64,000 bases of DNA from Albugo candida. Its lineage: Eukaryota > Oomycota > Peronosporomycetes > Albuginales > Albuginaceae. This document shows, piece by piece, positions 10,466 through 21,506 of the stretch (the stretch's first letter is position 1; each line of letters starts with the position of its first letter). The translations under genes and the position numbers were made by a program. A model generated the notes under the pieces. That model was not told where the DNA came from. It saw nothing but the letters and a program-made list of their open reading frames with translations, and ran no database searches. The DNA is taken from NCBI GenBank assembly GCA_905220665.1, contig CAJNAR010000018.1, forward strand, positions 124,001 to 188,000, read 5' to 3'.

Positions 10466-11650
10466 ATGGGAGCTGGTCTGGTAGTCTTGGACCATCAGCG
10501 TCACGCTGATAACTCTACAAAGCAAAATGGATATGAAAAGAATGCGACCCAATCTCTTGTTCGAGAGAAAAGCGTGAAGGCGCTATGTTCTCCTCATATT
10601 CCGTTATTACGAGTGCAGAGAAGCAGCACGACATATCGCGGAAAGCTCGTTCTACTCGGTTTAAATGGAGCTGGGAAAAGTACACTTTTCAAACAATTGC
10701 GCGACGTATGCAAAGACGATCGGATAGCAGATATTCAGCATGAGAAAATAACACATAATGTGCTTCATGCTAAAGCCGGGAAGACTGGTATTTTCAATGA
10801 CGAGGTCGCGAGTGAGACACCTGGTCGTCTACGATGGTCGGCTTCAAGTCCTCGTCCTTCTGCCTTTGTTGCTCGTGCCAAAGCAAAAGTCACTTCAGCG
10901 ATAATTTATTTTGACCCGGAAAGCGCGTTCCAATTGATTGTCGTACCAGGAGATTGTGTATCGCGTAAGACTTGGGCTTCCTTTTACGCAAATGAATCAT
11001 CGGGTCATTCACGATCGAGTTTTTCTACACCCACAATCAATGCTTCTTCGAGTAATGATGATAGTTTTCCATTTCAAGCAGTTATTTTTGTAGTCGATGG
11101 ATGCGATCAAATCCGATTTCCCACAATTGTACACGATATCGTCAAAGTATATTTGGACATCGAAATGCGAGCTGACAGGATCGCAAGCATATCTGCTAGC
11201 TCTCCACTTCCATCCCTTTTGATATTATTCAATAAAATAGACGAGTTGGAAAAGAAAATCGTTGCAGGAACTTCGCTACTTCAGGCGATTAGAAAAGAGT
11301 TTAAACAATGTGTGGAGCATGAATTCAACCGACAATTTTGTCAGCTTGGATGTTCGGCACGAATCAAATCGGCTCGAAGTCAAGGTATGCTGATAAAAGG
11401 ACTCTTGATCACCTGTACATGACAGGCTTTTTAAGGTAGCGTCGACGACGGTCAAACTCAAAAATTGGGAATGAAGCATCACAATGCATGCAATACACGT
11501 CTGAGCGATGTACGGGGAGCGAATATGTCGGCATCGGTGACAACTCACACCAACAATTTGCTTTCTCTGATCTTGGAGTGCTCCTGCACGAATATGGAAA
11601 GCATACAATCAATCACGTCGTGGATTAAGAAAGAGATGCTCAAAGTATAG
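10466..11650 (+). CDS. Divergent ARF/ARL-like small GTPase
   Basis: Two exons, 10466-11384 and 11436-11650, joined across a 51-nt intron, give 377 aa in frame. The protein starts MGAG, offering a myristoylatable glycine. The P-loop is GLNGAGKST (65-73) and the G4 motif is NKID (256-259). The C-terminal helix region (ECSCTNMESIQSITSWIKKE) matches the end of ARF proteins. The usual WDxGGQ of switch II is replaced by VVPGDC (159-164), so the Gln that assists GTP hydrolysis is absent. Two long Ser-rich inserts double the normal ~180-aa length. A membrane-traffic GTPase with slow or no intrinsic hydrolysis is the likely reading. Confidence 0.78.
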
Positions 11651-11696
11651 AATTTAGAAAGCATGTCAATACATACTCCAAGTATGTGTAAACCCC

Positions 11697-12053
11697 TTAC
11701 TCGGACGCATCATAATCTTCATCTTCGGGTACTTGAAGCAGTACCTTTACTTGCCGAGTTCTCTGCACAGTATCTGACCTGACATTTTCACATTGAAATA
11801 CCACATCCAAATCTTTTGCTATGTCTTCTTCTAACGCATGCAAAAGTATGCTTTCGGGGTCTTTACAAGCCGACCTTGACCGGCTCTTTTTGTTGCCTAC
11901 AGCACTTCCTTTAATTTCATCAGACATCCTATCCGTAGAAGATGTTTCCCTGATCACCATAGTGCGTTTGTTTGTATCGATCTTCCCATCCTTACTTTCT
12001 AAAGCTATTGGTACGGTAGAGCTACCATCGCGAGGCCGTTTCCGTGGAAGCAT
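11697..12053 (-). CDS. Small nuclear-looking hypothetical protein
   Basis: 118 aa, single exon, ATG at 12053. It begins MLPRKRPRDG, carries a second basic patch (GNKKSRSRSACK) and ends in an acidic tail (PEDEDYDASE). No cysteine-histidine clusters, signal peptide or membrane spans are seen and no family is recognised. It is divergent from the AT-hook gene with only 52 bp between the starts, so they share a promoter. Confidence 0.6.
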   Translation of the reverse strand: MLPRKRPRDGSSTVPIALESKDGKIDTNKRTMVIRETSSTDRMSDEIKGSAVGNKKSRSRSACKDPESILLHALEEDIAKDLDVVFQCENVRSDTVQRTRQVKVLLQVPEDEDYDASE

Positions 12054-12105
12054 ATTTGATTCGCCAATATACAGCTAAAATGTCTAATCTGATTAGTTCC
12101 AGCCC

Positions 12106-13443
12106 ATGCCTTTTCTACCAATCAACACGGACCTAAGTTCCATGCAAATTCCAGAAATTGCTCAAGATCGCTTGAATGCCGCCATAACGTACCTGAACGA
12201 TGAAATTAAAGCATTAAAGCAAGCAGATACTCCAGAAATGCTCTCCGTATGTCTCGAGGGAATCGCGATAGATCCTCCACTTCCCTTATCTCAATTTGAA
12301 GACATCATAAGCCAATGGAAATTCCTTCCGGTGCCCAAACAATTGGTAGATACCGCATCGAAGTGGAAGCAAACCTGTTTCTCCATCGCTGAATCTGTGT
12401 GTAAAAGTGATAAAGATAAGCAGAATGTGAATGAAAGTGATTCTTCTATCAATCAAACTGAGAATACGTCGCCGGAACAAAATGAAAGCGTTATGGCAAA
12501 TGGCGAGGCCTCAGGCCTTTACGATTGCAAACAAGAGCTAAATTCGGAATCCGAAAGTGTGAGAGCACATCGAAAGGCTGTGATGCTCGATATTTTATCT
12601 AAGATCACATCGGTCGCAGAATCGAAAGGATTTGTACGTTTTGTCTTGAATCTATACTTCTTATATCTGACCTCTATTTATTTGTAGAAGCTTATGAATG
12701 GAAGTGAAGAACAAGATCAAAGTCAATTGAATTTCTTAGCGATACAAAATCGTGTGAATCAGAATCAGATACACGAGTGGGACATTTTCACTCAGCTTAT
12801 CTATCAATATTGCCAGCAATTGATTGCAGGGTCCGAAACGGATGTCCGAGAAAAAGGCCTGGAATTGTTCCATTTCGCACGCACTTTGACGGAATCTCTT
12901 CGACACATAAGCGCGCAAAAAGAAAGCGAACTGAGGAAAAGCATATCCGACGACCTGAAAGACAAAGTACCGATTCAAAGCACACCGAATGAGCATGTGG
13001 TCCATTCCTCAAGTGATTCGTCCACCAAAACAGTAAAATTAGCGTTACTCAGAAACGAAACCCAGAAGGCTGTTTCTAAGATGGACTCAGAATTCTCAGA
13101 AACAAAGCCAGCGACTCCTTCCGAGTGTTGGAATGAGTCACCACGATCTCAAAAAGGAAGGAGGAAACGTAAAGCAGTTCTACAGGCGACACGGATGAGT
13201 TCTCGACAACAAAAACGTCGAGCTCAAATCGCTGAAACGACACAAAACGAAGACTTGAACGCAAAATCTGAATCGAGCACCGGGGCTGAAGACGAAGCAA
13301 TTGAGGAACCTTTGAAAAAGCATTCGAAAGATCAAAATGGAGAAAAAAAAGACGTCAAAGTAGAGGAAGCGCCAGTGCTGTTGACGAAAACTGGTCGGCC
13401 ACGAAAGAAACCGGGAAGAAAACCTGGAAAACGAAAGCATTAA
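12106..13443 (+). CDS. AT-hook protein of unknown function
   Basis: Two exons, 12106-12633 and 12688-13443, with a 54-nt intron, give 427 aa. The N-terminal ~100 residues and a central segment of about 110 residues look helical and folded. The spacer between them is Ser/Asn/Glu-rich. The C-terminal third is highly charged and contains KGRRKRKAV, RQQKRRAQIAE and a final AT-hook-like stretch, TGRPRKKPGRKPGKRKH. That stretch predicts nuclear localisation and minor-groove DNA binding. No catalytic domain is visible; a chromatin accessory factor is the most reasonable guess. Confidence 0.68.
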
Positions 13444-13481
13444 GCAATTTAATTGGATTATAACACGACCATCGATACAAT

Positions 13482-14005
13482 TCAGTCTGGGATCTGTAGA
13501 AACCGTTTTAATTGGTGAATCAGATGCTCTGATTCTCTATCGTTGGCGGTGATTGCGTAATTTTCTATCTCAGAGCCAATCACATCAAAGCCATCTTGCT
13601 GCATTTCATCAAGCCACATTCTGATCCGCTTCATTAAGTGTTCATCTTTTATTGAAGCCTTCCATTTTGGACTCAGATTTCTGAGTCAATTAGCATTAGG
13701 TTCGTGTACTTAATACAGCACGATACGTACTTCAAAGCCAACTGAAAAGGTTTGGTTTCTCGTGCTCGGCTTTTCAATTCGTATATCTGCTTGAAATCAT
13801 ACCAACCGATTTTGTCCGAGTCTCCAGCATACGAACGAAACAGACTCTCCGCTTCGTTTTGTGAAACAGATAAATCAAGCGCATTCAACACTCTCTGCAG
13901 CTGTAAACAATTTATGCGACTCTCATCGTAACGATCTCTTCGAAAAGGTATCAAACATTTCCACGCCTGTTGGCATTCCCAAAGCTCCAGTTTGGAAAGC
14001 ATACT
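13482..14005 (-). CDS. Small EF-hand-like (calmodulin-fold) protein
   Basis: Two exons, 13731-14005 and 13482-13671, with a 59-nt intron, give 154 aa. A helix-loop-helix pair is seen in LQRVLNALDLSVSQNEAESL followed by YAGDSDKIGWYDFKQI. It resembles paired EF hands, but the loop lacks the usual Asp at position 1, so calcium binding is doubtful. The second exon is Trp/Lys/Arg-rich (PKWKASIKDEHLMKRIRMW). The ATG lies only five bases past the lamin stop codon on the same strand. It therefore either uses a very short leader, is reached by downstream initiation, or has an unrecognised upstream exon. Confidence 0.55.
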
Positions 14006-14010
14006 GAAAG

Positions 14011-15775
14011 TCAAAGGACGCAACAACACGTATAACTGATACTACATTGTCGCTTATCTTCCTAAAATGATGTAAAAAAGTTTTCACATAATCCAGCACT
14101 ACGCAACACCACATGAAATTCGTCAACCTCTCACATCCTATACCCAACAAATATAAAACATCAGAGGCAACACCTACCGCATCGCTGCTTCCTTCCTCAA
14201 AATCATCTTCTGGACTTTCCGAACGAATAGCTGCCTCCAGAGCTTCCACCTCTTCCTTAGGCAATCCCTGAGCCAACGAACTAACAGGTGACCCATCGCT
14301 GTCGTACAGCACAGCCCAATCTCCAGAATGATTCCATGAAAACTTTTTCGTCATGAACGCATCTTCATCAGGCTTTACATCCGCACGAGCATTCTTGTTC
14401 CGTTTTGCTGAGAAAACTGTCACTCGAGCATGTGGCTTGATAACATAAGTACTTGGAAAACGAAATACTTGCGTTTCCAACTTCCCACGAACTTCCCAGT
14501 TACCGAGTGCTACCGGTTTTTCACTTTGATTTTCAAATACCACAAAATCTCTTTCAAGATTTAATTGTGCAATTCGAATCGGACCATCATTCTCCTGTTT
14601 CACACGTTTCCGATTCCCCTTCATAGCCGCCGATTTCCTTTTTTTCCCTTTTTCCATCGGAGTCGTCTTTGGCGTCGGGAGACCAACTCGTGTCTCTTCA
14701 CGATCAAGAATTCGACGATACGCAGTGATTTCCGCATCCAAAGCGATTTTCACATCCATCAAATCATTAAATTCTTCTTCTTTCGATTGTTTGGCATACC
14801 GAAGTTTCTCCACAGTCGTCTCATATACTTTTCGGTCGTCTTTATATTTCTTACGTTCTTCACGGTACTCGCGTTCCAGTTGTGCGACTTTATCCGCCAA
14901 TGACTGACGAACCTGAAGTGATTCCTCATAATCATTGGCTGTTCGGTCCAATTCTTTCTTGGTGGAATCGAGTTCCAAAGAGAGTTCTTCCACTTGACTT
15001 TTGAAGCTCTGTACGACGCCTTCAAAGTAATTACGCACTTCCTTTTCGACTGCATGAATTCGTTCTTCGGTGTCTTTCTTCCAATTAGCCAATGACTCTT
15101 GGTGTTTTGCATTCATTTCCTTACGAATACTACTTATCTCAGTGTCTCGAACCAGGTCGAAAGTAGCACTTTTCTTGCGTAAATGTTCCAATTCTGTTGT
15201 CGCGTCACTGAGAGCAGAATCCAGTCCACGACGTTCTCGTTCCAAATCTTTAATACGGCGACGCACTGCTTGTAAATCAGTTGTTTGACGAGATAACTCT
15301 TCCTTGGCCGCTGTTGCGTTAGAGCGCTCTTTACTCAACTCTGACTTGAGCTGTTCCGTAAGCGTCTTTAAATCGCCTAATTCTTTGACTTGAGCACGTA
15401 ATTTGACCAGTTCGACGTGCTGTTCTTGCTCCAAAATCTGTAAACGCGTTTTTTGGTCTAGTTCGTGATCCAATTTCCTGAGAGATCGCCGTATTAATTT
15501 TAAAAGGTTATTGCCATATACATGATATTAGAATATATAGTATATACATACTTGCGGGTGTCTTCGACCTCTTTTGTGAGTCGCATTCGAACAACGTCCA
15601 TATCTTGCTGCATTCGATCGCGTATGGTTTCCAACTCTCGCTCTGCGACTGTTTTGGCATCCTCCATCTCTTTCACACGCAGCACGTACAATTCCAAACG
15701 GGAATTAAGCGATTGCAAGGACGCTTTTTCATCCAAGCGCTTGGATTTGATTGGCGAGAATTGACTGGACGACAT
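14011..15775 (-). CDS. Lamin-like nuclear intermediate filament protein with CaaX end
   Basis: Three exons, 15552-15775, 14178-15477 and 14011-14061, give 524 aa in frame; introns are 74 and 116 nt. A long coiled-coil rod starts near residue 15 (SLNSRLELYVLRVKEME). It ends with the intermediate-filament signature MDVKIALDAEITAYRRILD. A bipartite NLS follows (KKRKSAAMKGNRKRVK), then a lamin-tail Ig-like domain (LGNWEVRG to FSWNHSGDWAVLYD). The last exon adds 16 residues ending CSISYTCCCVL, so the final four, CCVL, form a CaaX box. Terminal Leu predicts geranylgeranylation, and the cysteines before it could be palmitoylated. Lamin homologues are known in oomycetes. The role would be nuclear lamina scaffolding. 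The tail exon is the least certain part. Confidence 0.88.
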
Positions 15776-16448
15776 GAGGACGCGTTGAAATGATCGATTG
15801 AATTTGTTGTTGCAATTGGTTTAGCACGTGTCAAAAGCGATAGACGGACAAACGAGGTGTGTGACCAAAACAGCGTATCAGTGAAGGGGGAAGGAATCAC
15901 TTTGGTGGATTCTAACGGTAATCAAAAGTGTTCGCAGTTTGAAAAATGGACTTTTTCACGGATATATTTGATTGGGTAGTAAGTGAGGCTTTTGTCCAAT
16001 CAGATTGAATAAAGGAATTACACACAGAAGAACATTTGAAATTCAAATAAACAATAACATTTGCATTTCTTTACGTGCGGTTCGCATGTCATAGAATTCT
16101 CATAAAATAGTGTTTTCAGCATTCAGTTATACGAATTCTTCGAATACAAAGAGGTTGTGCCTTATTGAGCGATTATGTACGAGCGATTTGTATGAGTGGC
16201 TCAAAGTCTGAGCTGATGTATCGTTTGACTGTTATGTACGCCTGGTAGATCCGTACTTTGTATCTAGGTACCAGGATTGCCAGTCTGTTTGCTTCAATCC
16301 AAATGAATACAACGTGGGCCTGACCAAAATGTAGGTGTGTTATCGTCTTCTATTTAATCGACAAAGCTGCAATTTAACTACGATAGCGGTAGTAGTATAC
16401 GTGTTACAAGCAAATTTTATTGTTCGAATACGGCTACAAAAAGTGATA
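15776..16448. other. Intergenic, upstream of lamin gene
   Basis: This is the edge of the gene-dense block. I see no coding region, RNA gene or repeat here; it presumably holds the lamin promoter. Confidence 0.35.
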
Positions 16449-16589
16449 ATGATCACCAAATTAGTATCCAAAGTGAAGCTTATTTGTGTCTTGTCATTAA
16501 GCGGCTTCATACATTTGATAAAAAGTGGTGCGATTACAGCACAAAAGCTTATCTTGTCTGTCCTGATATTATATCATGCTAGGAGGTAA
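16449..16589 (+). pseudogene. Possible signal-peptide fragment of a secreted protein
   Basis: A 46-codon frame starts with ATG at 16449 and encodes a hydrophobic N-terminus (LICVLSLSGFIHLI, then SGAITA). It ends just before GGAGGTAAGG, a plausible splice donor. The size and position resemble the first exons of the CHxC copies, but the GIFNVTL and CHxC blocks are not seen. It may be chance. Confidence 0.2.
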
Positions 16590-18282
16590 GGTAACAGTTA
16601 TGAAATCCGTAGACAAAATGCACTAATGTCGCCATTTTAAGGTTCCGCACAAACTTAATGCGTGAGCTAAAAGCCAACAGATACTATGTCATCTTTGACT
16701 CGGCCGTTCTTTAAAATAATAAAAGAGTAATCGTCGAGTAAAATACAGTCTTGGACCAAAGTACGAGCTGCTCGATGTTGCTTTTCAGTATGACCGTAGC
16801 CGCAAGCTTCCAGTCGGTTGTCCGTAAGAATTTACATCTCTCACAGAGACTGAGCTAGACGCAATGATTCATTTCTTCAAACTCTTGTCGCAGAATTGAG
16901 CTCCCTCTCTACTAATCGCATATCGATGCTAAATGAATATCCATACAACACTGTCCTTCCTGACCATAATTGTATCGACTCAATCGAGATCACTCTGCTT
17001 ATAAAGCTTATGCGTGGTACTGGTTGCAACCAAACGGAAACCAAGTGATTTTGTTGGTACAAGGGAGCTGGAATGCAGAAACGATAGCATGTTGTTGTCA
17101 ATACAAAAATCGTCGATCAGAACACGCAGTCAGAATATGCATACAATTACTAAACAAAAGCCTCGGACTTTATGGCTTATAAGATCTCTTCTGCTTGCGA
17201 TGAAGCCTATCATTCCATCATATCGATCAGTTTCACAGTCGAGATAGCGTTCAGTAATCAGTACATGCAAACAAGTCGAGAACGGCAAGCGATGGAATTC
17301 CATCCAATTAAACGTCCGATTCAAAAGTTCGGCTAGCAAATTCAACGTGGAGAGAAAACAGTATTCTTTCTGCTATCTTGATTCTTTACTTGAGACAAAG
17401 TACTTTTACCATACATATTGTAAACAATTCACACGAATGGTTGGAAGGACATGGTGTACTTTTGTAATGTGTTACAGGAAAACATACTCCTCCAGAGCGC
17501 TTGGCCTGTGACCATAGTCATAAGCTGCAGGGTGAATGGAAAGTGACTCATATTAGTTCCATCGACATTTTGCTGCCATTTCTACATGATAATAGGCATT
17601 TATCAAGATGAAAGCGGGTTTGATTGGTAGCACTTTAAAACAGATTTCTACGAGAGAAAGAGGCACAATTTTGTGCACTATTACTCGCCCTCGTGATGTC
17701 GAGCGATTCCATTCATCGATTATTCATGTGACAATGCTCTACGTCATGTTGGTAGTCGCCATATCCAATGAAGATCACTCTGTGTGTGATGTCAAGATAC
17801 TTATTTTCAAGCATTCCGCATATGCATTCATACATTCCTTCAGGTAATTAGTATGTTGGACTCAACTTGAACGCAATTCATTCATTGCGTTATCGAATGA
17901 TCTCTCAAAAAGATGTGGAAAGAGTCGCAGCCTTTCGGTGATAAAACCTCCAAGTTCTGCTAAATACTCAACAGACTGCTGTCCTTTCAGATAAAGACAC
18001 ATGTGTCAGTATTTATCATCTAATGATACCCAATCCGGCGCCTGATGGATAAGAATATTCAAGTGAGCAAAGTATAGCCTCATATCTGCAGAAAATTTGA
18101 TATATTGTATGGGAGTTTTGAATATTTGACCTCGATGTAACGATTTTCAGTCTGAGTACCGATCATTATCACGTCATTCATTCGCATGCTTCTGAAAGAT
18201 GTGTATCGGTCATGTTACTGGCAGAATCATCAGGATTGACTAAAATTTCTCGCTAAAGACTGCACGCATACCACGAATGGTC
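16590..18282 (+). pseudogene. AT-rich decayed sequence, possible relic of the large CHxC-headed family
   Basis: No ORF of coding character is found. Around 17985-18055 the + strand reads SDKDTCVSIYHLMIPNPAPDG. That recalls the block NQTKYGIVTLMPNQ of copy B (about 57.61-57.67 kb) and its counterpart in copy C (about 28.1 kb). The match is short and I would not rely on it without an alignment. Confidence 0.2.
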
Positions 18283-18298
18283 AATAAGAGGTTGCACC

Positions 18299-18781
18299 GG
18301 CGTCCGTACCCAGCTCAGTTAAGGGTGTTCGCCCGTAGTAATTTTATTTAGACGCCGTGCTGTTACTACAGTTTGGTGTTATCTACTCTATTCTAATCAC
18401 TAGTATGTAACGCTCTGAAGGGCCCGGTTCAGCTGCTGTACAGTTATTTTCTGGTGTAGCTACCAGCGGCCTTGACACGTCCATATCTTCATTGAGTTTG
18501 TTGATATTTATGGGGAGGAATCTTTGCCTCCGCCCAGGGGCCCCAGTACCCAGCTCAGTCGGTTGGGCACTTAAGCGCACGGACCCTTACCGGAGGTCGT
18601 TAGTTCGATCCCCGGCAGTGCGGGCAGCCGTTTGAGCCCACCCAAGTAATAAGATTCGAAAATATCTGCCTCCCTAGGTTTGAAATCAAACTTAGGTGAT
18701 ATTCACACGGTCAGGGGCTCATGATAGGATAAGGAAGGTAGCTAAAGAACCAAATAAACAGTGTAATGAAATCCTTGACAA
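18299..18781 (+). mobile_element. tRNA-derived SINE, dimeric, with 16-bp target duplication
   Basis: The element is flanked by AATAAGAGGTTGCACC at 18283-18298 and 18782-18797. The 3' unit (about 18540-18781) has an A-box-like GTACCCAGCTCAGTCGGTT and a B-box-like TAGTTCGATCCCCGG, as in a pol III tRNA promoter. The tail ends in ATCCTTGACAAA. The 5' part begins with a shortened copy of the same head (GTACCCAGCTCAGTTAAGG) joined to a different body containing GACACGTCCAT. The whole is therefore a head-to-tail dimer or composite. The perfect duplications suggest a fairly recent insertion. Confidence 0.85.
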
Positions 18782-18797
18782 AATAAGAGGTTGCACC

Positions 18798-19340
18798 ATC
18801 ATTTATACCGAGGATTGGGAGTACTCGGTTTCAATATCTGTCACCTAGTCATGTCTTGATCGATAAAATGCTGCGTGTGATCACCAACGGACACTATACC
18901 AAGCACACACCCTTCTTTTGTACTCTGTCAATCATGTTCGGTATATTTGAAGCCTACCAAGTGGACGCATTCGTCTCTAATATGCGTGGTTTGAGCTGTA
19001 GTATTAAGTATCAGCTATATCCAGCTGTGATCGGCAGAGAAAGAATCGCTTACTGGGTGTGTCAAAATAATTCAAAACAGAAAGTGTAGCACTAATCAAA
19101 CCAGCCAATAACCTTCTGTATCAACCTGAAGAAAATTGCTTTGCTGACAACGAGTGAATATGGCTAAACACGTTTCAGTGCTGGCGAAATGGACCGAATC
19201 AACGACCTGGTTCTTGTAGCAGCAAAGCTCTGTGACCATGAAAGCATACTCACTTGGACAAAAGATCCCGTATCATTTGTTTGATATTTACTGCTTACTA
19301 CAATCCATTTAGCCTCTTTTTCAAATATAGTTGTTGGTCC
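18798..19340. other. Non-coding, nothing recognised
   Basis: A 77-codon frame at 18856-19089 (+) has no recognisable domain and lies in degenerate surroundings. I take it as chance or a relic. Confidence 0.3.
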
Positions 19341-19640
19341 TCACAGAAGCAACAATTTACATCTTGGCGTTTGATAATCATATGCAGACGACGCATACAT
19401 TGAAAGAATCAACGAATATGCATCCAATATGGTTGCTTCCGGTTCTGTGAGTAGACGATCATGTATTTTGTTCACCAATTCAGACTTATGCTCTAGAGAC
19501 TCGAACGCTCGCATCAAATCGTATTCGAAATCCCCAATATGATGCCGCCCCCAAAGGTGATCTCGAGCTGTATTCATGGATATACATCTTGGACAAGTAC
19601 AAACATAGCGACATAGATCACCAATATATCTCGTTGAATT
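19341..19640 (-). pseudogene. Orphan cysteine-containing exon fragment
   Basis: The minus frame from about 19640 to 19341 is open. Near its start it reads CRYVCTCPRCISMNTA, a Cx3CxCx2C cluster. A helical stretch follows (FEYDLMRAFESLEHKSELVN) and then LLTEPEATILDAYSLILSMY. It reads like genuine protein, and a GTAAAT donor near 19356 suggests it may be an exon. I recognise no family and found no copy elsewhere in the window. Confidence 0.35.
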
Positions 19641-19808
19641 AATCTTGAATTTGTATGCTAGGCTTCAACAGCGCTCAAGGGAATCCTAGCAAGAGTAAGA
19701 ATTTGCAACATCTTGTCGTCTAAACGCTTGTTGATTGCTCTGATTGTCTTTTTCAAGTTGATTTTAGCCAATCATATTCACTTCTCTCATCATCCACAAA
19801 TTGGATTT

Positions 19809-21485
19809 GGGAGCCGATATGGCCACAGACATTAATACTACGACGACAGACAAAAGTACTACGGCGACAGACAATTGATCTAACCTATCACAGCTCACGA
19901 GATTATATTGTTGCTAAGTATGCGAGAACTGGCGAAGCAGCATATGTTATTATACCTTTCGCGCAGCCGACACCACGTGGTGACATTTTTCAACATATCA
20001 ACCGGAAGATCTCACATTACGCCCTGCTTAACAAGTTACTTTATAATATTCCTTTTTTCCTACATGTTTTTTTCCAATCTCTAAAGTTTTGCAATGACAG
20101 CTACATAAAGCTCTATGTCCAATGGCAACCGGCGCGAAGCCATGCTCTTCTACTTATATCACTAAATACTTCTAATTCTAAAAGGGAGCCGTTAACCAGC
20201 CCCCATCCCTCCTAAATACAGCACTCTAAGGGGGTTACCGTACCCAGCTCAGTCGGTTAAGCACATGAGCGCACAGACCCCCTGCCGGAGGTCGTTAGTT
20301 CGATCCCCGGCAGTGTGGGAAGCGGTTTGAGCCCACCCAAGCAATAAGCTCGGAAAATATCTGCCTCCCTAGGTTTGAAGTCAGACTTAAGTGACATTCA
20401 CACGGTCAGGGGCTCATGATAGGATAAGGAAGGTAGTTAAAGAACCAGATAAACAGTGTAATGAAATCCTTGACAAAAAAAATACAGCACTCTAAGCTAT
20501 GATTACGAGTTATGATTGGCTAAAAAGAGTACCCTTATTTCAATATATCTTCTAAGAAGCGGTATTACAATATTAAGATTGGCTAGGTCTATATCAAAAT
20601 CTACTGCTACAGGTGTTGCTGTTGGTACTGCTTCGCATTTGCTGCACAATGACAGCAAGCTGGCCTTCGCAAGCCAGGCGAACTGCTAAATCCACTGAGA
20701 GTAGATCACCTGAAATAAAGGAATTGTCAGACAAATGTAACCTATGCCAGCACAATTAGCATACAATACAAATTATCTGTTGACACAGAGATCCATTTTT
20801 TGAAAGCAGCATGGACGCTCTCCACCCAAAATGTTAGTACTTGCCCATAACGGCGCTTATTATGTAGGTAGCAAAAAAATGTTCCTGGTAAACCAGCTAA
20901 GTTGTCTCAAGGTAGCTAGCTCATTGAAGCAACGAAGGTGGCATGCATTGCTGAAAGTTGGGTCTGATGAGTTGAAGTGTGCTTTTATTGCCTTTTATTC
21001 CGTTGCGTCTATTTAGACCAACCAGAGGTCCCAATTTCCATCTTTATGAAGGGTGGGGCTGGATAACGATTCTCCTAAAAAAATTTAATTTACTCTGTTA
21101 TATTTGTTTAAACCAATCAGAAGCCACCAATCTATTAATTTATGAAGGGTAGGTGCTGATTAGCGAAAACTGCGGGCTGGTTAGCAGCTCCTTAAAAAAA
21201 AGGTTTTTCACTTTTCTTAACAGCAACAGCCACCTTTCCAGCATCCTAAGCTTTAGAGTCTCTACTATTAACCTACCATATAAAGATATTAGGAAAAAAA
21301 AACCGTACCTACGCTAGAACAATATAATAAAAACAGCGTAAGAAACAGAATGAGCTCGTGCACAAAAGTAGACAAGTGACCTGATTGGCTAGCGTACTCA
21401 GCAAGAATCAAATTTGTGAGCTGTGTTTGGTTAGATCAATTGTCTGTGGCCGTAGTAATTTTGTCTGTGGCCAAAGCGGCTCCCC
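19809..21485. mobile_element. Non-autonomous TIR element carrying a nested SINE
   Basis: The left end (from 19809, GGGAGCCGATATGGCCACAG) and the right end (to 21485, read in reverse GGGGAGCCGCTTTGGCCACA) are inverted repeats. With divergence they extend roughly 100-120 bp. Each carries short internal repeats of a CTACGGC-ACAGACAA type, three units on the left and two on the right. Flanks TTGGATTT (19801-19808) and TTGAATTT (21486-21493) look like an 8-bp target duplication with one mismatch. No transposase is visible, so it would need help in trans. Removing the nested SINE leaves about 1.4 kb. The 8-bp duplication hints at hAT mobilisation. Confidence 0.75.
20231..20480 (+). mobile_element. 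tRNA-derived SINE, monomer, with 16-17-bp target duplication
   Basis: It is flanked by AATACAGCACTCTAAG at 20215-20230 and 20481-20496. It has the same A-box and B-box head, central body and ATCCTTGACAAA tail as the 3' unit at 18540-18781, differing at only a few positions. It lies inside the TIR element and is therefore the younger insertion. The tRNA-like head is not a tRNA gene because no cloverleaf continues from it. Confidence 0.88.
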
Positions 21486-21506
21486 TTGAATTTTGGAAAA
21501 CAAAAC

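Noticed and set aside
20240..20310. Possible tRNA genes (A and B boxes)
   Set aside because: The A/B boxes belong to SINE heads flanked by target duplications; no full cloverleaf could be drawn.
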